From: Rhodococcus sp. ARC_M5
GTDB lineage: Bacteria > Actinomycetota > Actinomycetes > Mycobacteriales > Mycobacteriaceae
Length of the DNA stretch: 64,000 nucleotides
Reading direction: 5' to 3'
Assembly (NCBI RefSeq): GCF_022810405.1
Contig: NZ_JALGQE010000003.1
Coordinates: 1 to 64,000, forward strand
Below, piece by piece: positions 7,933 to 16,926 of the stretch (position 1 is its first letter; each line of letters begins with the position of its first letter). Below the pieces are notes generated by a model. That model had not been told where the DNA came from, made no database searches, and worked only from the letters and a program-made list of their open reading frames with translations. The position numbers were made by a program, and so were the translations under genes.

Positions 7933-9043
7933 TCCGCCAACGCACGAGACGATCGCGCCCCGCCGAGCCGTCGGACCCGACCGCCTCGACACCCGCACCA
8001 CGTTGACGATCCCCGACGGGCCGATCACGAGGAGGCCAGGCAACACCAGGCGCAAGCCTGGAGCGGCACTGTTTCACCGGTGGTCATCGAGAGAGCCAGC
8101 GCGGCTCCATGGCAGCGCAACTGTGTCAACTTGCCCTCCGTCCCGCGAGGCGCCGTGGGCGGGGTCGTGGTTGCGATCCGTTGCCGTGACGGGAGACGCG
8201 TTGCGCGTCGCAGCGATGACGGGTCGTTGGCGTTCCGGGGCGTTGCGTTCGTGCGCGCCGCGCGTGCGGCATGGAGCATCTCGCTGCGCACACAACGATC
8301 GTTGCGCCGACGCACCGTTGACACCTCGCACGTCCAGGTCGCGACACAACGCCACGCTGCGTTGCCGAGCGGAGCGAGGCCTTTCGGCACACGGACAGGA
8401 TGCCGGCCGCGAGCGCTCAGCCGGCGAGGGGTCCGTCGCAGAGGAGAGCGACGTCGGTGTCGGGCAGAGCCGTGAGGCCAGCGCATCGCGCGACCACCAG
8501 AACCGAACCGACGACCTAATCACGTCGGCTCTGCGTCTATCGCTTGATGCGCCCACTGGGTGAACGAGCCGCTGACCTGCACAAACGCCGAGCGTGGGGG
8601 ACGCTGCCATCCGGTGGTGACCGACGACGACCGACCAGTACCGACCGTTTTACCGGAGTTTCACCGGAGCTCGCGGCGGCGTCGAAGCCGAGCAAGCTCC
8701 ATTCTTTAGCTCACCGCTTTCCCGTCGGGGCCGCGAGTCAACCGTTCGCCCTCACGCCAGGCAAGACCGAAACCAACCACAACGGGACTGCGCGAACGAC
8801 CGGGTGTTTGTCGGTCCAAAGAATACTGATGTTCGTTCGAGCCAGTGGGCCGAGGTGTCGGATGTGTTGTACAACGTCGGTTTACAACTACCGTATTTGG
8901 GTGGAGTTGGGTCTCGGTGTCACGAGCGTGTCACATGTTGGTACCTACGAGAGTGGATTCGGATGGTCCCGCTTGGACGGTCGATGCAGGTCAGCAGCTC
9001 CATGGTGGTTCCATGCGGACGTATCTGGTTGTCTCGCAACATA
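7933..9043. other. 1.1-kb gene-free region ending at a tRNA fragment
   Basis: Six-frame reading gives only arginine/alanine-rich frames without family resemblance or ribosome sites. Between about 8165 and 8375 the words GTTGC/GTTGCG and their complements recur at least seven times. Near the right end are CCGACG-N9-CGTCGG (8504-8524), GTGTCAC repeats around 8918-8935 and ATGG-TGGTT-CCAT close to 9003. Short inverted and direct repeats like these, next to a tRNA 3' end, suit the arm of an attachment site. No integrase gene is visible here. Confidence 0.4.
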
Positions 9044-9088
9044 CTTGTAAGCGAGCGGTCAACGGTTCAATCCCGTTAGGAGGCTCCA
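9044..9088 (+). other. 3' half of a tRNA-Thr(TGT) gene, probable attachment site
   Basis: Reading 5' to 3': anticodon loop CTTGTAA with anticodon TGT, 3' anticodon stem GCGAG, variable loop CGGTC, T-stem AACGG, loop TTCAATC, stem CCGTT, acceptor strand AGGAGGC, discriminator T and encoded CCA. The 5' acceptor (expected GCCTCCT), D-arm and adjacent 5' anticodon stem are missing; a CTCGC occurs only at 9033-9037, too far for a normal 7-nt loop. Integrative elements that insert at tRNA 3' ends leave exactly this kind of duplicated half gene at the far border. It cannot make a functional tRNA. Confidence 0.75.
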
Positions 9089-9247
9089 CCGCTCCGATTC
9101 CGTCCCTGGGATCGGAGTTCTTGTGTCTGTGCGGGCCGGTGTGGAGGGTTCGCGGGCGCATACGCCCCTCGTGGGAATTCACGGTGCCTGCAGGCGGTGC
9201 GGATTCCGACGAGGGGCGTGGATGGCCGGCTACGCCTGCCGGTTCGG

Positions 9248-10246
9248 TCAGGGCGTACGCGTGGTTGCCAGTCGTCGCTGAGCAATGGCGACCACCGCCA
9301 CGACCGCCACTCCGACGGCGAACAACCCCAAGGCAGCGGGCCATTCGTTGCCGACGGCCAGCAGTTCTCTGTTCTCGCCCTGCCACGGCCACAGTGCACG
9401 CAACGACCCCAACAGCAGGCCGGCAGCGGCGACCATCGCCAGATCGTGGTAGTTCGCCAGCAACCACTCGAGCACTCGAACGAAGCTGACCAACCCCGCC
9501 AGAGCGCCCAGGGCGAACACGGCCAGGTACGTCAGGTTCCGCTCGTCGACGGCTGTCAGCGTCGGCGCATACAGGCCGATGACCAGCAGAAAGAACGACC
9601 CCGATACGCCTGGCAGCACGAGCGCACAGATTGCGATCATCGCGGCGAAGAACACCAGAATCAGCGACGGATTCGACGCCTCGGCCCCGGGTAACGATGT
9701 GAGAACGACGACCCCGACCGCAAGAACGACGAACAGAGCCACGGCAGACAGTCGGGACCGGGTGGTGGGGAAAGCGCCACGAGTGATCTCCATGAACGGG
9801 ATCGCCACCGACATCGCGATCATGCCCATGAACAGTGCCTTGGAGTAGACGGGCTGATCCGTGACGAAATTCGCCATGATCCCCGCCACCGAGAACACCA
9901 TCAGCAGCATGCCGACGCCGACCGTGACGAGCAGCCACCAATCGACCTGACGGACTTCGGCGCGCACGTCGGACCGCGTCACCACGGCCTTGGGGATGTC
10001 CGTCAGATGCTTCGCCGACGCGATGGCCCTGGTGTAGATGCCGGTGACCAGGGCAACCGTGCCGCCGGAGACCCCGGGAACCGTTTCCGCTAGGCCGATC
10101 AGACCGCCGCGTACGACGTTGGCTGCCAATTCCGTCGCCGGCGGCCGTCCCCTGGCAACGTCATCGAGTCCGGGTCGCTGATCCAGCCCGTGTCTACTCT
10201 GCTCGTTGTACCCATCGGCGGAGGGCGTCTGCCCGTTCGTCGTCAT
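9248..10246 (-). CDS. DUF368 membrane protein, polyprenyl-phosphate transporter family
   Basis: 332 residues with about eight to nine membrane segments. The two family signatures are repeated in the two halves: GLAETVPGVSGGTVALVTGI near 50-70 and ICALVLPGVSGSFFLLVIGL near 195-215. DUF368 proteins (named PopT in recent work) move undecaprenyl phosphate back across the cytoplasmic membrane for reuse in cell-wall synthesis. Here it would serve the decaprenyl-phosphate cycle of a mycolate-type envelope (inference). The N-terminal 40 residues are polar and cytosolic. It is a single gene, next to the tRNA fragment. Confidence 0.9.
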   Translation of the reverse strand: MTTNGQTPSADGYNEQSRHGLDQRPGLDDVARGRPPATELAANVVRGGLIGLAETVPGVSGGTVALVTGIYTRAIASAKHLTDIPKAVVTRSDVRAEVRQVDWWLLVTVGVGMLLMVFSVAGIMANFVTDQPVYSKALFMGMIAMSVAIPFMEITRGAFPTTRSRLSAVALFVVLAVGVVVLTSLPGAEASNPSLILVFFAAMIAICALVLPGVSGSFFLLVIGLYAPTLTAVDERNLTYLAVFALGALAGLVSFVRVLEWLLANYHDLAMVAAAGLLLGSLRALWPWQGENRELLAVGNEWPAALGLFAVGVAVVAVVAIAQRRLATTRTP

Positions 10247-10479
10247 GCCCGAATCGTCCCAAACGCTCCTGTGCCGCCAGACACCGGCTCGGCAAGCTCG
10301 AACACGACCCCCATACGGCGGAGACCGTCCACCGTGCCCCTGCCCTCACCATCGCTGCGGATCAGCTCCTCACATTCGTAAATACGACGCCGATCGGAGT
10401 CAGGTATCCGAAACGGAGGAGCTGATTCGAGGCGGTGGACCGGATCGGGGCACCGTAGTATCAGCGAGTATCGACGCGA

Positions 10480-11394
10480 TCACGTCCATGCCAGGCGAGA
10501 GCGGTTGTCCCAGTAGCTCTCTGGGTTTTCTGCCATGTCCGGATCGCTGGCTGCGATCAGCTCGCGGTCGATCGAAAGCGCGGCTACATTCTGCTTCAGT
10601 TGCCCCGCGGTGGCAGCGCCGGAGAGCACGACATCGGCCCATGGTTGCGCGAGTGCAATTGCCAGTGCGAGGGCATCACGGCCCACCCCGGCTGCGTCCG
10701 CGACCCGCGCAAGCTCCGAATCCTCCGCCACGAGTCGGCCATTGGCCATTGCTTCTTTGACGACGACGAACCAACCGGCCTCGTGGGCTCGCGCCAGGGA
10801 CGGGCCGACGGACGGTTCGAGAGGGTTCCAGGTCGACTGCACGGAGCTGAACAGTCCGAGCTCGAGCGCTGCGTCCACCACGTCGGCTTGGTGCGGCCCG
10901 CTGGTGCTGACACCTATTCGGGTGCCACCCTCGGCTATGACCCGTAGTTCGTCGAGCAGTGCCGTGTCGGTGAGGGCAGGGCTGTCCGGGGTGACGCTGT
11001 GGATCAGGTAGTGATCTGGCGCGTCGCCGAGGTCGTGCAGGGTCTGCGGCCACTGTTCGGCCAAACGTGCCACCGAGTGTTCTTTGACCTCGTGAACTTC
11101 GGCTTTGCGCCGAAAATCGGCGACGTAGGCGTATCCCCATTTTGAGCCGACCGTGAGGTTCTCGCGCCGATTCGGGTGTCGAGACAGCCAGCTGCCGAGG
11201 AACCGCTCGGCCAACCCGTAGGAGCGCGCAACGTCGAAGTGTCGAACTCCGCTGTCCCACGCGGTGTCCAGCACTGCGTGGCACAGCTGCTCCAAGGCTG
11301 CCGGATCGAATCGCCCGTCCACAGCATCCGAGTGCCCGATCGTCAGGTACTCGGGTCGCCCGAGTGCGGCAAGGCCGAGGCCGAGTTGTGTCAT
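10480..11394 (-). CDS. aldo/keto reductase
   Basis: 304 residues. The TIM-barrel catalytic tetrad is visible: Asp in HFDVARSYG, Tyr in SYGLAERFLG, Lys in VGSKWGY and His in YLIHSVTPD. The family reduces carbonyls with NADPH. The C-terminal cofactor segment is shorter than in classic members (VVLSGAATAGQLKQN), as in the subgroup related to pyridoxal or galactose dehydrogenases. It stands alone on the minus strand with a 233-bp gap to the DUF368 gene, in which I see no other feature. Confidence 0.85.
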   Translation of the reverse strand: MTQLGLGLAALGRPEYLTIGHSDAVDGRFDPAALEQLCHAVLDTAWDSGVRHFDVARSYGLAERFLGSWLSRHPNRRENLTVGSKWGYAYVADFRRKAEVHEVKEHSVARLAEQWPQTLHDLGDAPDHYLIHSVTPDSPALTDTALLDELRVIAEGGTRIGVSTSGPHQADVVDAALELGLFSSVQSTWNPLEPSVGPSLARAHEAGWFVVVKEAMANGRLVAEDSELARVADAAGVGRDALALAIALAQPWADVVLSGAATAGQLKQNVAALSIDRELIAASDPDMAENPESYWDNRSRLAWT

Positions 11395-11503
11395 GTCGTC
11401 ATTACCTTCGTTGCGTCAGGGTCGGAATGCGCGCACGCTCCTCGAGTATGCCTGTCGTCGAGTGCTGGTTCGGAAGCTCACTGTTGTAGGGCATCATGAG
11501 TTG

Positions 11504-11926
11504 ATGAGCGATCTCGAGTACCTTGCCACTTTGCTTGCCGGACTGGATGCTGAGATCGCGCGACTCTCAGCTGCCGAATCGGGCTCGGACGAGCATTCGT
11601 CTGCCGTCGATGACGCGGCCGCTGCCGTCCTGCGGCTGCGCTCGAAGGTCAAGGCCGGTTACTCGGGCAAGAAGGCCTACTACATCGCGGTGTCGACCGA
11701 TCCGAACGGAATCAGGGTCGAAGGGATTGCAGCGTTGCAGGGCAAGCGGGCCCACGAATTGGTGCGAGACGGTGGTTGGATGCATGCGGATTCCAGCACG
11801 GTGCTCGATCTTCTCGACGACGATCAGATCAGTCGGTACCGGGCCATCGCGGGACGCGGCGTGGCGCAGACGTTTCGGGACTCCCGTGAATATCTCTCAG
11901 CGGCAACAGGTCTGGCCGAACAGTAG
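11504..11926 (+). CDS. conserved hypothetical protein
   Basis: 140 residues. It starts MSDLEYLATLLAGLDAEIARL with an N-terminal coiled helix, followed by a basic-aromatic patch (RSKVKAGYSGKKAYYIAVST) and a helical tail ending SAATGLAEQ. No domain recognised. The frame is open upstream to 11264 but that part is the shadow of the aldo/keto reductase, so the ATG at 11504 is preferred. It is convergent with the lipase-like gene, only 1 bp between the stops. Confidence 0.55.
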   Translation: MSDLEYLATLLAGLDAEIARLSAAESGSDEHSSAVDDAAAAVLRLRSKVKAGYSGKKAYYIAVSTDPNGIRVEGIAALQGKRAHELVRDGGWMHADSSTVLDLLDDDQISRYRAIAGRGVAQTFRDSREYLSAATGLAEQ

Positions 11927-11927
11927 C

Positions 11928-13217
11928 TCACAACTGGAGTCGTGGATCGGATTCACCGACCAGTGCACGCCGCATCCACCCATAGACTCTCTCGTCGTTG
12001 AGCAGGGTGAAGTGGTGCGCGCTGTTGATTGCCAGACCGTCGTCCGGGCGAAGTCCTATGTTGCGCAGTGTGTTCCGTCCGCCGGCGCTATCAGTTCGTA
12101 CCAACCCGTCGCCCACGAAGATCCCGACCGGGTGTCGCGGGTTTCCGGTGACGATCGCGGAGGCGTGATGATGCCGCACCCCCTCCGGAACCGAGATATC
12201 CGCGGCAACTCCGACGTCGAATCCGTCGGCGTAGCTGGCGTGTCCCTCGTCTTCGGTGATCGATCCGTGGATCAGATCGCGGACTCCGGCGCTTCGACGC
12301 GCCAATAGGTGTGCGAACGGCCGGGTCTCGGGTGTGAGTGCCAGCGCTGCTGTGGCGACGTGAACGCCGTGCGCGAGTGGCGCACCCAGATGTGGTGTCC
12401 CCAGGGTGAATACGTCCGTCAACAGGTCCACCCATCGATGGCCGCTCTCGGCGGCGTGATGAGCGGCGCTGCGTGAGACCAGTCCTCCCATGGAGTGCCC
12501 GACCAGGGTGATGCGGTGAACCCGGACGGGCCACGCCGGCACGAGTTGTTCCAGCAGTTCCGACAGGTCGGCGCCGTTCGTGGCGATACGACGTCCGGTG
12601 TTGTAGCGCAGGAAGATCGAGGTGGTGTCGGCTTCGGAATCCAGCCGCTCCCCGTAGGTGGGCCGCCCGCCGAGCCGCCATGCCGATTCGGTCTCCACGA
12701 GCCCGTGCAGGAACACCACGAGGTGTGCTCCCGCGTCGGGAAAAGCAGTGGCCAGAGCGCGGTACTTCGGAATTACCGGGCGTCCGTCGACGCGGATCGA
12801 CATCGGGTAGGCGAGGACCCGGGAGGTTCGCTCCATGTCGTCGCCGATGAGGCCGTGCAAGATCGCGATGGTCTGTGCGCCGAGGGTGGTGTGCGACGGC
12901 GACGGGCGGGGGTCGTCCTCGGACGCGTCGTCGCCGCCCGTGATGGCACCGACTGCCTTGGCTGCGCCGGTGCAGGCGGCCTCGATGCTCGCGTAGGTGC
13001 CTGCGGAAATGGCGTCGTGCATCAGCTGTGTCGGTCGTGCGGCGGGACCGACGCCGAGACGTACGGCAGCGAACGTCCGACGTGCAATTGCCGAGTGGAC
13101 GGCGCGAACACCACCTGCGGCCGACGCCAGCTCGCGAAGGGTGAGCTCGCCGAGTTCACCCAGTTCCTGCGTGCGCTGAGATTTCTTCCCCACCGAATCC
13201 AGTGTACGTGTGTCCAC
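11928..13217 (-). CDS. PGAP1-like alpha/beta hydrolase (lipase/esterase)
   Basis: About 429 residues from the GTG at 13217. The N-terminal 150 residues are helical (ELGELTLRELASAAGGVRAV). The hydrolase core has an oxyanion loop VVFLHGLVETESAW, nucleophile elbow GHSMGG and a C-terminal base in SAHHFTLLND. PGAP1-type lipases act on acyl esters; here the substrate is unknown and no signal peptide is visible, so it is probably cytosolic. The open frame continues far upstream to 13706, but that section is antisense-phase shadow of the PhyH gene, which fixes the start near 13217. Confidence 0.8.
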   Translation of the reverse strand: MDTRTLDSVGKKSQRTQELGELGELTLRELASAAGGVRAVHSAIARRTFAAVRLGVGPAARPTQLMHDAISAGTYASIEAACTGAAKAVGAITGGDDASEDDPRPSPSHTTLGAQTIAILHGLIGDDMERTSRVLAYPMSIRVDGRPVIPKYRALATAFPDAGAHLVVFLHGLVETESAWRLGGRPTYGERLDSEADTTSIFLRYNTGRRIATNGADLSELLEQLVPAWPVRVHRITLVGHSMGGLVSRSAAHHAAESGHRWVDLLTDVFTLGTPHLGAPLAHGVHVATAALALTPETRPFAHLLARRSAGVRDLIHGSITEDEGHASYADGFDVGVAADISVPEGVRHHHASAIVTGNPRHPVGIFVGDGLVRTDSAGGRNTLRNIGLRPDDGLAINSAHHFTLLNDERVYGWMRRALVGESDPRLQL

Positions 13218-13237
13218 TGAAACGGTCGAGCTGCGAA

Positions 13238-14209
13238 TCAGCGGCGGCCGACCACCGGGTTCAGCTCGGAAGCCGCAAGGCCCCCAGGCTCGACGCCGGG
13301 GAGGAATTCGCGCCACGTGCCGCTGATCAGCGTCGGCGACTCCACGACTCGAGCCCCGTCGGCGAAGTAGGTGTTGGCCAGGGCTCGACGCGGCTGCGTC
13401 GTCAGGTTCGGCCCCGCCGTGTGGAAGCACAGCGCGGAGTGGAAGGACACGTCGCCCACGGCGAACGGCGTCGACTCGACTGCGACGTCGCGCTCGACGA
13501 AGCGCTTCGTGACGGCCTCGTCGTACGACGTGCCGACCTTGTCGAACTCCAAATCCGCAACCTCGTCCAGCACCTTGCGGCCGCGAGCGAACGACAGCGG
13601 ACCCATTCGTCCGGGGATCGCCGACATCGGCATCCACGCAGTGACCGCCTGGGTGGTCTGTAGCGGGAAATGTTCGGCGTCGTGGTGCCAGGGAGTGCGT
13701 CCGCAACCGGGCTCCTTGGACAGCGCGTTGTCGTGATAGAGCCGAACGGCCGGTTCGTCGAGCAACGCCGCGGCCACGCCGCCAATTCGCGGTGACAGCG
13801 CCACGGCGCGCATTAAGTCGTCATGGAGCCACATCTGTTCCAGCGCGGTGAATCTGCCGGCCACGTTCTCGCCGTGCTCGGCTCGCAGCAGCTCCTCGAG
13901 GCGCTCGGCGAGCCGACGCACAACGGCCGGGGAGAACACGGCGGGCAGCCGCACGAAGGCGTGACGAGCGAATGCGTCGACGGCAGCAGGGTCGAGGTCG
14001 TACGGCTCGGCAAGCTCACGCTCGACCTGCGCGTCCGTCGCCGCCTCGACGTCGGGTAGGCCGGGACCGTCGACCAGCTCGGTCGGCATCGTGTCATTGG
14101 CGGCCAGCGTGACGTACCAATCCCACCAGTCCTGATCGTCACCTGCCCAATCCTGATCGATACCGCCGTCGCGATTCTGTTCGGGGAGCCGTTCGTTCGT
14201 CAGAGCCAC
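13238..14209 (-). CDS. phytanoyl-CoA dioxygenase (PhyH) family Fe(II)/2-oxoglutarate oxygenase
   Basis: 323 residues. The jelly-roll oxygenase has the iron ligands H-x-D in TPWHHDAEHFPL and a distal His in SALCFHTAGPN, followed by the 2-oxoglutarate-binding Arg in QPRRALANTYF. Members hydroxylate lipids, amino acids, ectoines or natural products. Its ATG overlaps the end of the upstream methyltransferase by 10 bases, so translation is coupled and the two enzymes probably act on one molecule. The aromatic N-terminus (DWAGDDQDWWDWYVTL) is unusual. Substrate not predictable. Confidence 0.85.
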   Translation of the reverse strand: MALTNERLPEQNRDGGIDQDWAGDDQDWWDWYVTLAANDTMPTELVDGPGLPDVEAATDAQVERELAEPYDLDPAAVDAFARHAFVRLPAVFSPAVVRRLAERLEELLRAEHGENVAGRFTALEQMWLHDDLMRAVALSPRIGGVAAALLDEPAVRLYHDNALSKEPGCGRTPWHHDAEHFPLQTTQAVTAWMPMSAIPGRMGPLSFARGRKVLDEVADLEFDKVGTSYDEAVTKRFVERDVAVESTPFAVGDVSFHSALCFHTAGPNLTTQPRRALANTYFADGARVVESPTLISGTWREFLPGVEPGGLAASELNPVVGRR

Positions 14210-15012
14210 AGCAGCGCCGCCTCATGAGAGAAGGTGTAGGAACCGGATGCGTCCCGGCAGGAGGCAAGGTAGTCGCCCAGCACCGGTGCCGCTTCCATCT
14301 CTTCCAGCGACACCGAGTCGTCGAAGGCGCAGCGTTGCAGAAAGCCCTCTGCGACAACGCGATCGGAAGTGCCGGTCGTGTACGTGACGCGTTGGTCGCG
14401 CACGTCTGCACCGGCTCGGATCAGCGCGTCACGCACCTGTTCGGCCGTCGTGTACGGCGTGGCCTCGCGTACGCCGGCGCGAAAAGCGTCGTAGAACGCG
14501 ATGTAATGCGAGGCCGCCGTGGCCTGCGCGATCAGTCCGAGACCGCCGGGAGCCAGTGCGGACACGAACCTTTCGGCTGCGGCGTCCAGCTCGGCAGGCG
14601 GCAAGGCGTACAGCGCGTGCGTGGCCCAGACGACGTCGTAGCCGGTGTGATCGTCGGGTAGGTCCTGCAGAGTCATCACCAAGTCGTGGCGGGCCACAAA
14701 CGGTGCCCCGAGCGCCCCGCGTGCCTCTGCCACCGAGAACTCGGACGGGTCGAGCAGGTCGTAGGCCAGCTCCGGTACGGCGGACAGGTCCGTGTAGCGA
14801 CGCAGCGCGGTGGGAAACTTGCCGCTGCCGCAGGCCACGTCGAGCAATGACCAGTTCTCGTGCGCCCGTCCGGCGAGCAGTGCGGGCCAGTCGGCGGCCA
14901 GGGCCAGCTGGTGGTAGTCCTCGGTGGCCAGGGCGTAGAACGCCTCCATACCCGTGCGGCCGGCCTCGCTCCAATGCTCGAGACTGCGTTCGGCTGTGTC
15001 TCCGTTGCTCAC
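14200..15012 (-). CDS. class I SAM-dependent methyltransferase
   Basis: About 270 residues from the GTG at 15012, which has GAGAGGAG six bases upstream. An earlier in-frame ATG (15045) lacks a site. Motif I is LLDVACGSGKFPTALRRY, and the post-motif segment DVVWATHALYALPPAEL fits the Rossmann methyltransferase fold. It is coupled by overlap to the PhyH oxygenase. A second methyltransferase is divergent 60 bp away. The group looks like a small tailoring unit for a metabolite, but the acceptor atom and substrate cannot be read from sequence. Confidence 0.8.
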   Translation of the reverse strand: MSNGDTAERSLEHWSEAGRTGMEAFYALATEDYHQLALAADWPALLAGRAHENWSLLDVACGSGKFPTALRRYTDLSAVPELAYDLLDPSEFSVAEARGALGAPFVARHDLVMTLQDLPDDHTGYDVVWATHALYALPPAELDAAAERFVSALAPGGLGLIAQATAASHYIAFYDAFRAGVREATPYTTAEQVRDALIRAGADVRDQRVTYTTGTSDRVVAEGFLQRCAFDDSVSLEEMEAAPVLGDYLASCRDASGSYTFSHEAALLWL

Positions 15013-15072
15013 GGCACTCCTCTCGGGAAGCCAACCGCAACGCACTCGTGGGCGCGTCGTGGTTCACTCGGT

Positions 15073-15936
15073 GTGGTGTCCAACATAGCTCCGACTTCGT
15101 CGACCGACACTGCGGCAGTGCTCCTCGACGGCGTACGCGCGGTGCGGCGTGGCGCTGCGGCCCTCGCCGGCCTCGAGCCCGATGCCTACGCCCGAGGGCA
15201 CGCCGCTTTCGAGTGTCTCTCCGACCAGCGCCGCCTGATCGCCGAACACCTCGCGGGCCGGCTGACCGGAATGGGGGATGGCCCGATCTCGGTGCTGTCG
15301 GTGGGCTGCGGTGACGGTTCGCTGGACGCGCGGCTGGCGGCGGGGCTGGTGCAGGGGGTACCCGGCCGACCGGTTCGGTACGTCGGCGTCGACCCCTGGG
15401 TGGGAAGTGCGGAGCGCTTCGCCGCCACCATGTCCGCGCTGGGAGCGGACGAGCTCAGCTCCGACGCGTATGTCGCCCCGTTCGACGACTCCTCGCTGGA
15501 CGAAACCTTCGATGTCGTGATGTTCGTGCACTCGATGTATTACGTCCCGGACCTGGGCACGACGCTGCGTGTCGCGCTCGGCCTGTTGCGACCAGGCGGC
15601 CAGCTGTGGGTGGCCATAGCGCCGACGGCCGCACTCAACGCGTTGGTGGTCGCCCTCGCCCCGCCGCTGGAGGGCCACCGGCAGTGGTTCAGCGCCGATG
15701 TCGAGAAGGCCTTCGTCGACGCCGGGATTTTCCTCGACGACGTGATTGCACTCGACGCGCAGATCGACCTCGCCTCCGCGAGTGACGAGGTGTTGGACTT
15801 TGCGGTGCAGGCCAGGCTGACCCCGGATTTGCGCGGGCCGGTGCGGGCCTACCTGGATGCGGTCTCGGTGCCGGGCACCGACGGCAGACCTCGGGTGCCG
15901 CATCCGGTCGACGTGTTCGTCGCGACCCGTCGCTGA
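15073..15936 (+). CDS. second SAM-dependent methyltransferase
   Basis: About 287 residues with two adjacent GTG starts (15073, 15076). The SAM-binding motif is ISVLSVGCGDGSLDARLAAG, the acidic ribose contact is in VGVDPWVGSAERF, and a motif DVVMFVHSMYYVPDLG matches the usual post-III region. It is divergent from the methyltransferase/PhyH pair across a 60-bp gap, so a shared promoter region is likely. The open frame upstream to 14860 is shadow. It resembles methyltransferases that act on small amines or histidine derivatives only in general outline. Confidence 0.75.
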   Translation: MVSNIAPTSSTDTAAVLLDGVRAVRRGAAALAGLEPDAYARGHAAFECLSDQRRLIAEHLAGRLTGMGDGPISVLSVGCGDGSLDARLAAGLVQGVPGRPVRYVGVDPWVGSAERFAATMSALGADELSSDAYVAPFDDSSLDETFDVVMFVHSMYYVPDLGTTLRVALGLLRPGGQLWVAIAPTAALNALVVALAPPLEGHRQWFSADVEKAFVDAGIFLDDVIALDAQIDLASASDEVLDFAVQARLTPDLRGPVRAYLDAVSVPGTDGRPRVPHPVDVFVATRR

Positions 15937-16008
15937 TCTGTCCCTCGAAGGATCGACGCCGCCGAGTTGTGGCCCGCCGCGGATCCGGTGAACGGTGCCG
16001 GCGTGCGC

Positions 16009-16905
16009 TCACCCGCTCGGAAAAGCCCCGGCCCGTCCGAGTAGTGCGGGCACCTCTTTGCCCAGTGCATTCCCGAGCCACGAGGCGGCCTCGACCAGAA
16101 CCTGTTGACGCACACCGGTGTCGACCCCGGATCGATCGAGTGCGTAGATCAGGTCCTCGGACGCTATGTTGCCCGTCGCTGCGGGGGCGAACGGGCATCC
16201 CCCGAAGCCGCCGATGCTGGCGTCCAACGCCTGCGCGCCCGTATCCAGTGCCGTCAATGCGTTGGCGTACCCCGTGTTTCGAGTGTTGTGGAAATGCCAG
16301 CGCTGCGGGATTCCCGGTGCTCGTGTACGTGCGGTGTCGGCCAACACGCGCACCTGTGCCGGCACACCGACGCCGATAGTGTCCGCCAGAGCGATCTCCG
16401 ACGGTCGGTCGTCGGCCAACTGCGCAAGGATCTCGCCCACGAACCGAGGATCCACTTCGCCACTGAACGGGCAACCGAACGCTGCCGCGATGGTGACGGT
16501 GGTGGCCAGGCCTGCGGACCCTGCATCTCGAATGACATCGCGTGCAGTCGACACTGCCTCTGCGACAGAGCAATTCTGATTTCGCCGGCTGAACTCCTCG
16601 GATGCGACGACCACGACGTTGACCTCGTCGACGCGTGCTTCTATCGCTCTGTCGAGACCGCGGCGATTGAGCACGAGGCCGATGTAGGACACGTCGTCGC
16701 GTCGCTCGATCCCGGCCATCACGTCCTCGGCACCTGCCATCTGTGGCACCCGTTTCGGGTTGACGAAGCTGACCGCTTCGATTCGCTTGGCTCCCGCTGC
16801 AACGCTGCGGGCGATCAACTCGATCTTCTGATCCACCGACAGCGCAGTCTTCTCGTTCTGCAATCCATCACGCGGGCCCACTTCGACAAGGTGCACGGAA
16901 GTCAT
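16009..16905 (-). CDS. hydroxymethylglutaryl-CoA lyase-like enzyme
   Basis: 298 residues, family length. The HMG-CoA lyase signature is present: VGPRDGLQNE with the catalytic Arg/Asp near the N-terminus, HFHNTRNTGYAN metal ligands, and the active-site Cys loop GGFGGCPFAPAATGN. It cleaves 3-hydroxy-3-methylglutaryl-CoA, or a related 3-hydroxyacyl-CoA, to acetyl-CoA plus a keto product. It is divergent from the GntR gene across an 18-bp palindrome and so probably co-regulated with the CoA-transferase/hydantoinase operon. A different 3-hydroxyacyl-CoA substrate is possible in that setting. Confidence 0.85.
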   Translation of the reverse strand: MTSVHLVEVGPRDGLQNEKTALSVDQKIELIARSVAAGAKRIEAVSFVNPKRVPQMAGAEDVMAGIERRDDVSYIGLVLNRRGLDRAIEARVDEVNVVVVASEEFSRRNQNCSVAEAVSTARDVIRDAGSAGLATTVTIAAAFGCPFSGEVDPRFVGEILAQLADDRPSEIALADTIGVGVPAQVRVLADTARTRAPGIPQRWHFHNTRNTGYANALTALDTGAQALDASIGGFGGCPFAPAATGNIASEDLIYALDRSGVDTGVRQQVLVEAASWLGNALGKEVPALLGRAGAFPSG

Positions 16906-16926
16906 GGACCGATCTTCCACCTGAAC

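Noticed and set aside
8003-8563. 186-codon plus-strand frame in the gene-free region
   Set aside because: No ribosome site, biased composition and no recognisable domain; also its end (NRTDDLITSALRLS) only superficially recalls the peptides seen when tRNA genes are translated, and the DNA does not fold as a tRNA.
8705-8720. TTTAGCTCACCGC considered as the missing 5' half of the tRNA (intron-split gene)
   Set aside because: The seven bases before it do not pair with the acceptor strand AGGAGGC and no D-arm can be drawn.
8991-9941. 316-codon minus-strand frame ending NGIEPLTARLQV near the tRNA fragment
   Set aside because: That peptide is the known artefact of translating a tRNA gene backwards; it helped confirm the tRNA fragment but is not a protein.
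13218-13706. N-terminal extension of the lipase-like frame
   Set aside because: It lies on the same strand as the PhyH gene but in a different frame, and has shadow composition; the GTG at 13217 gives a sensible start.
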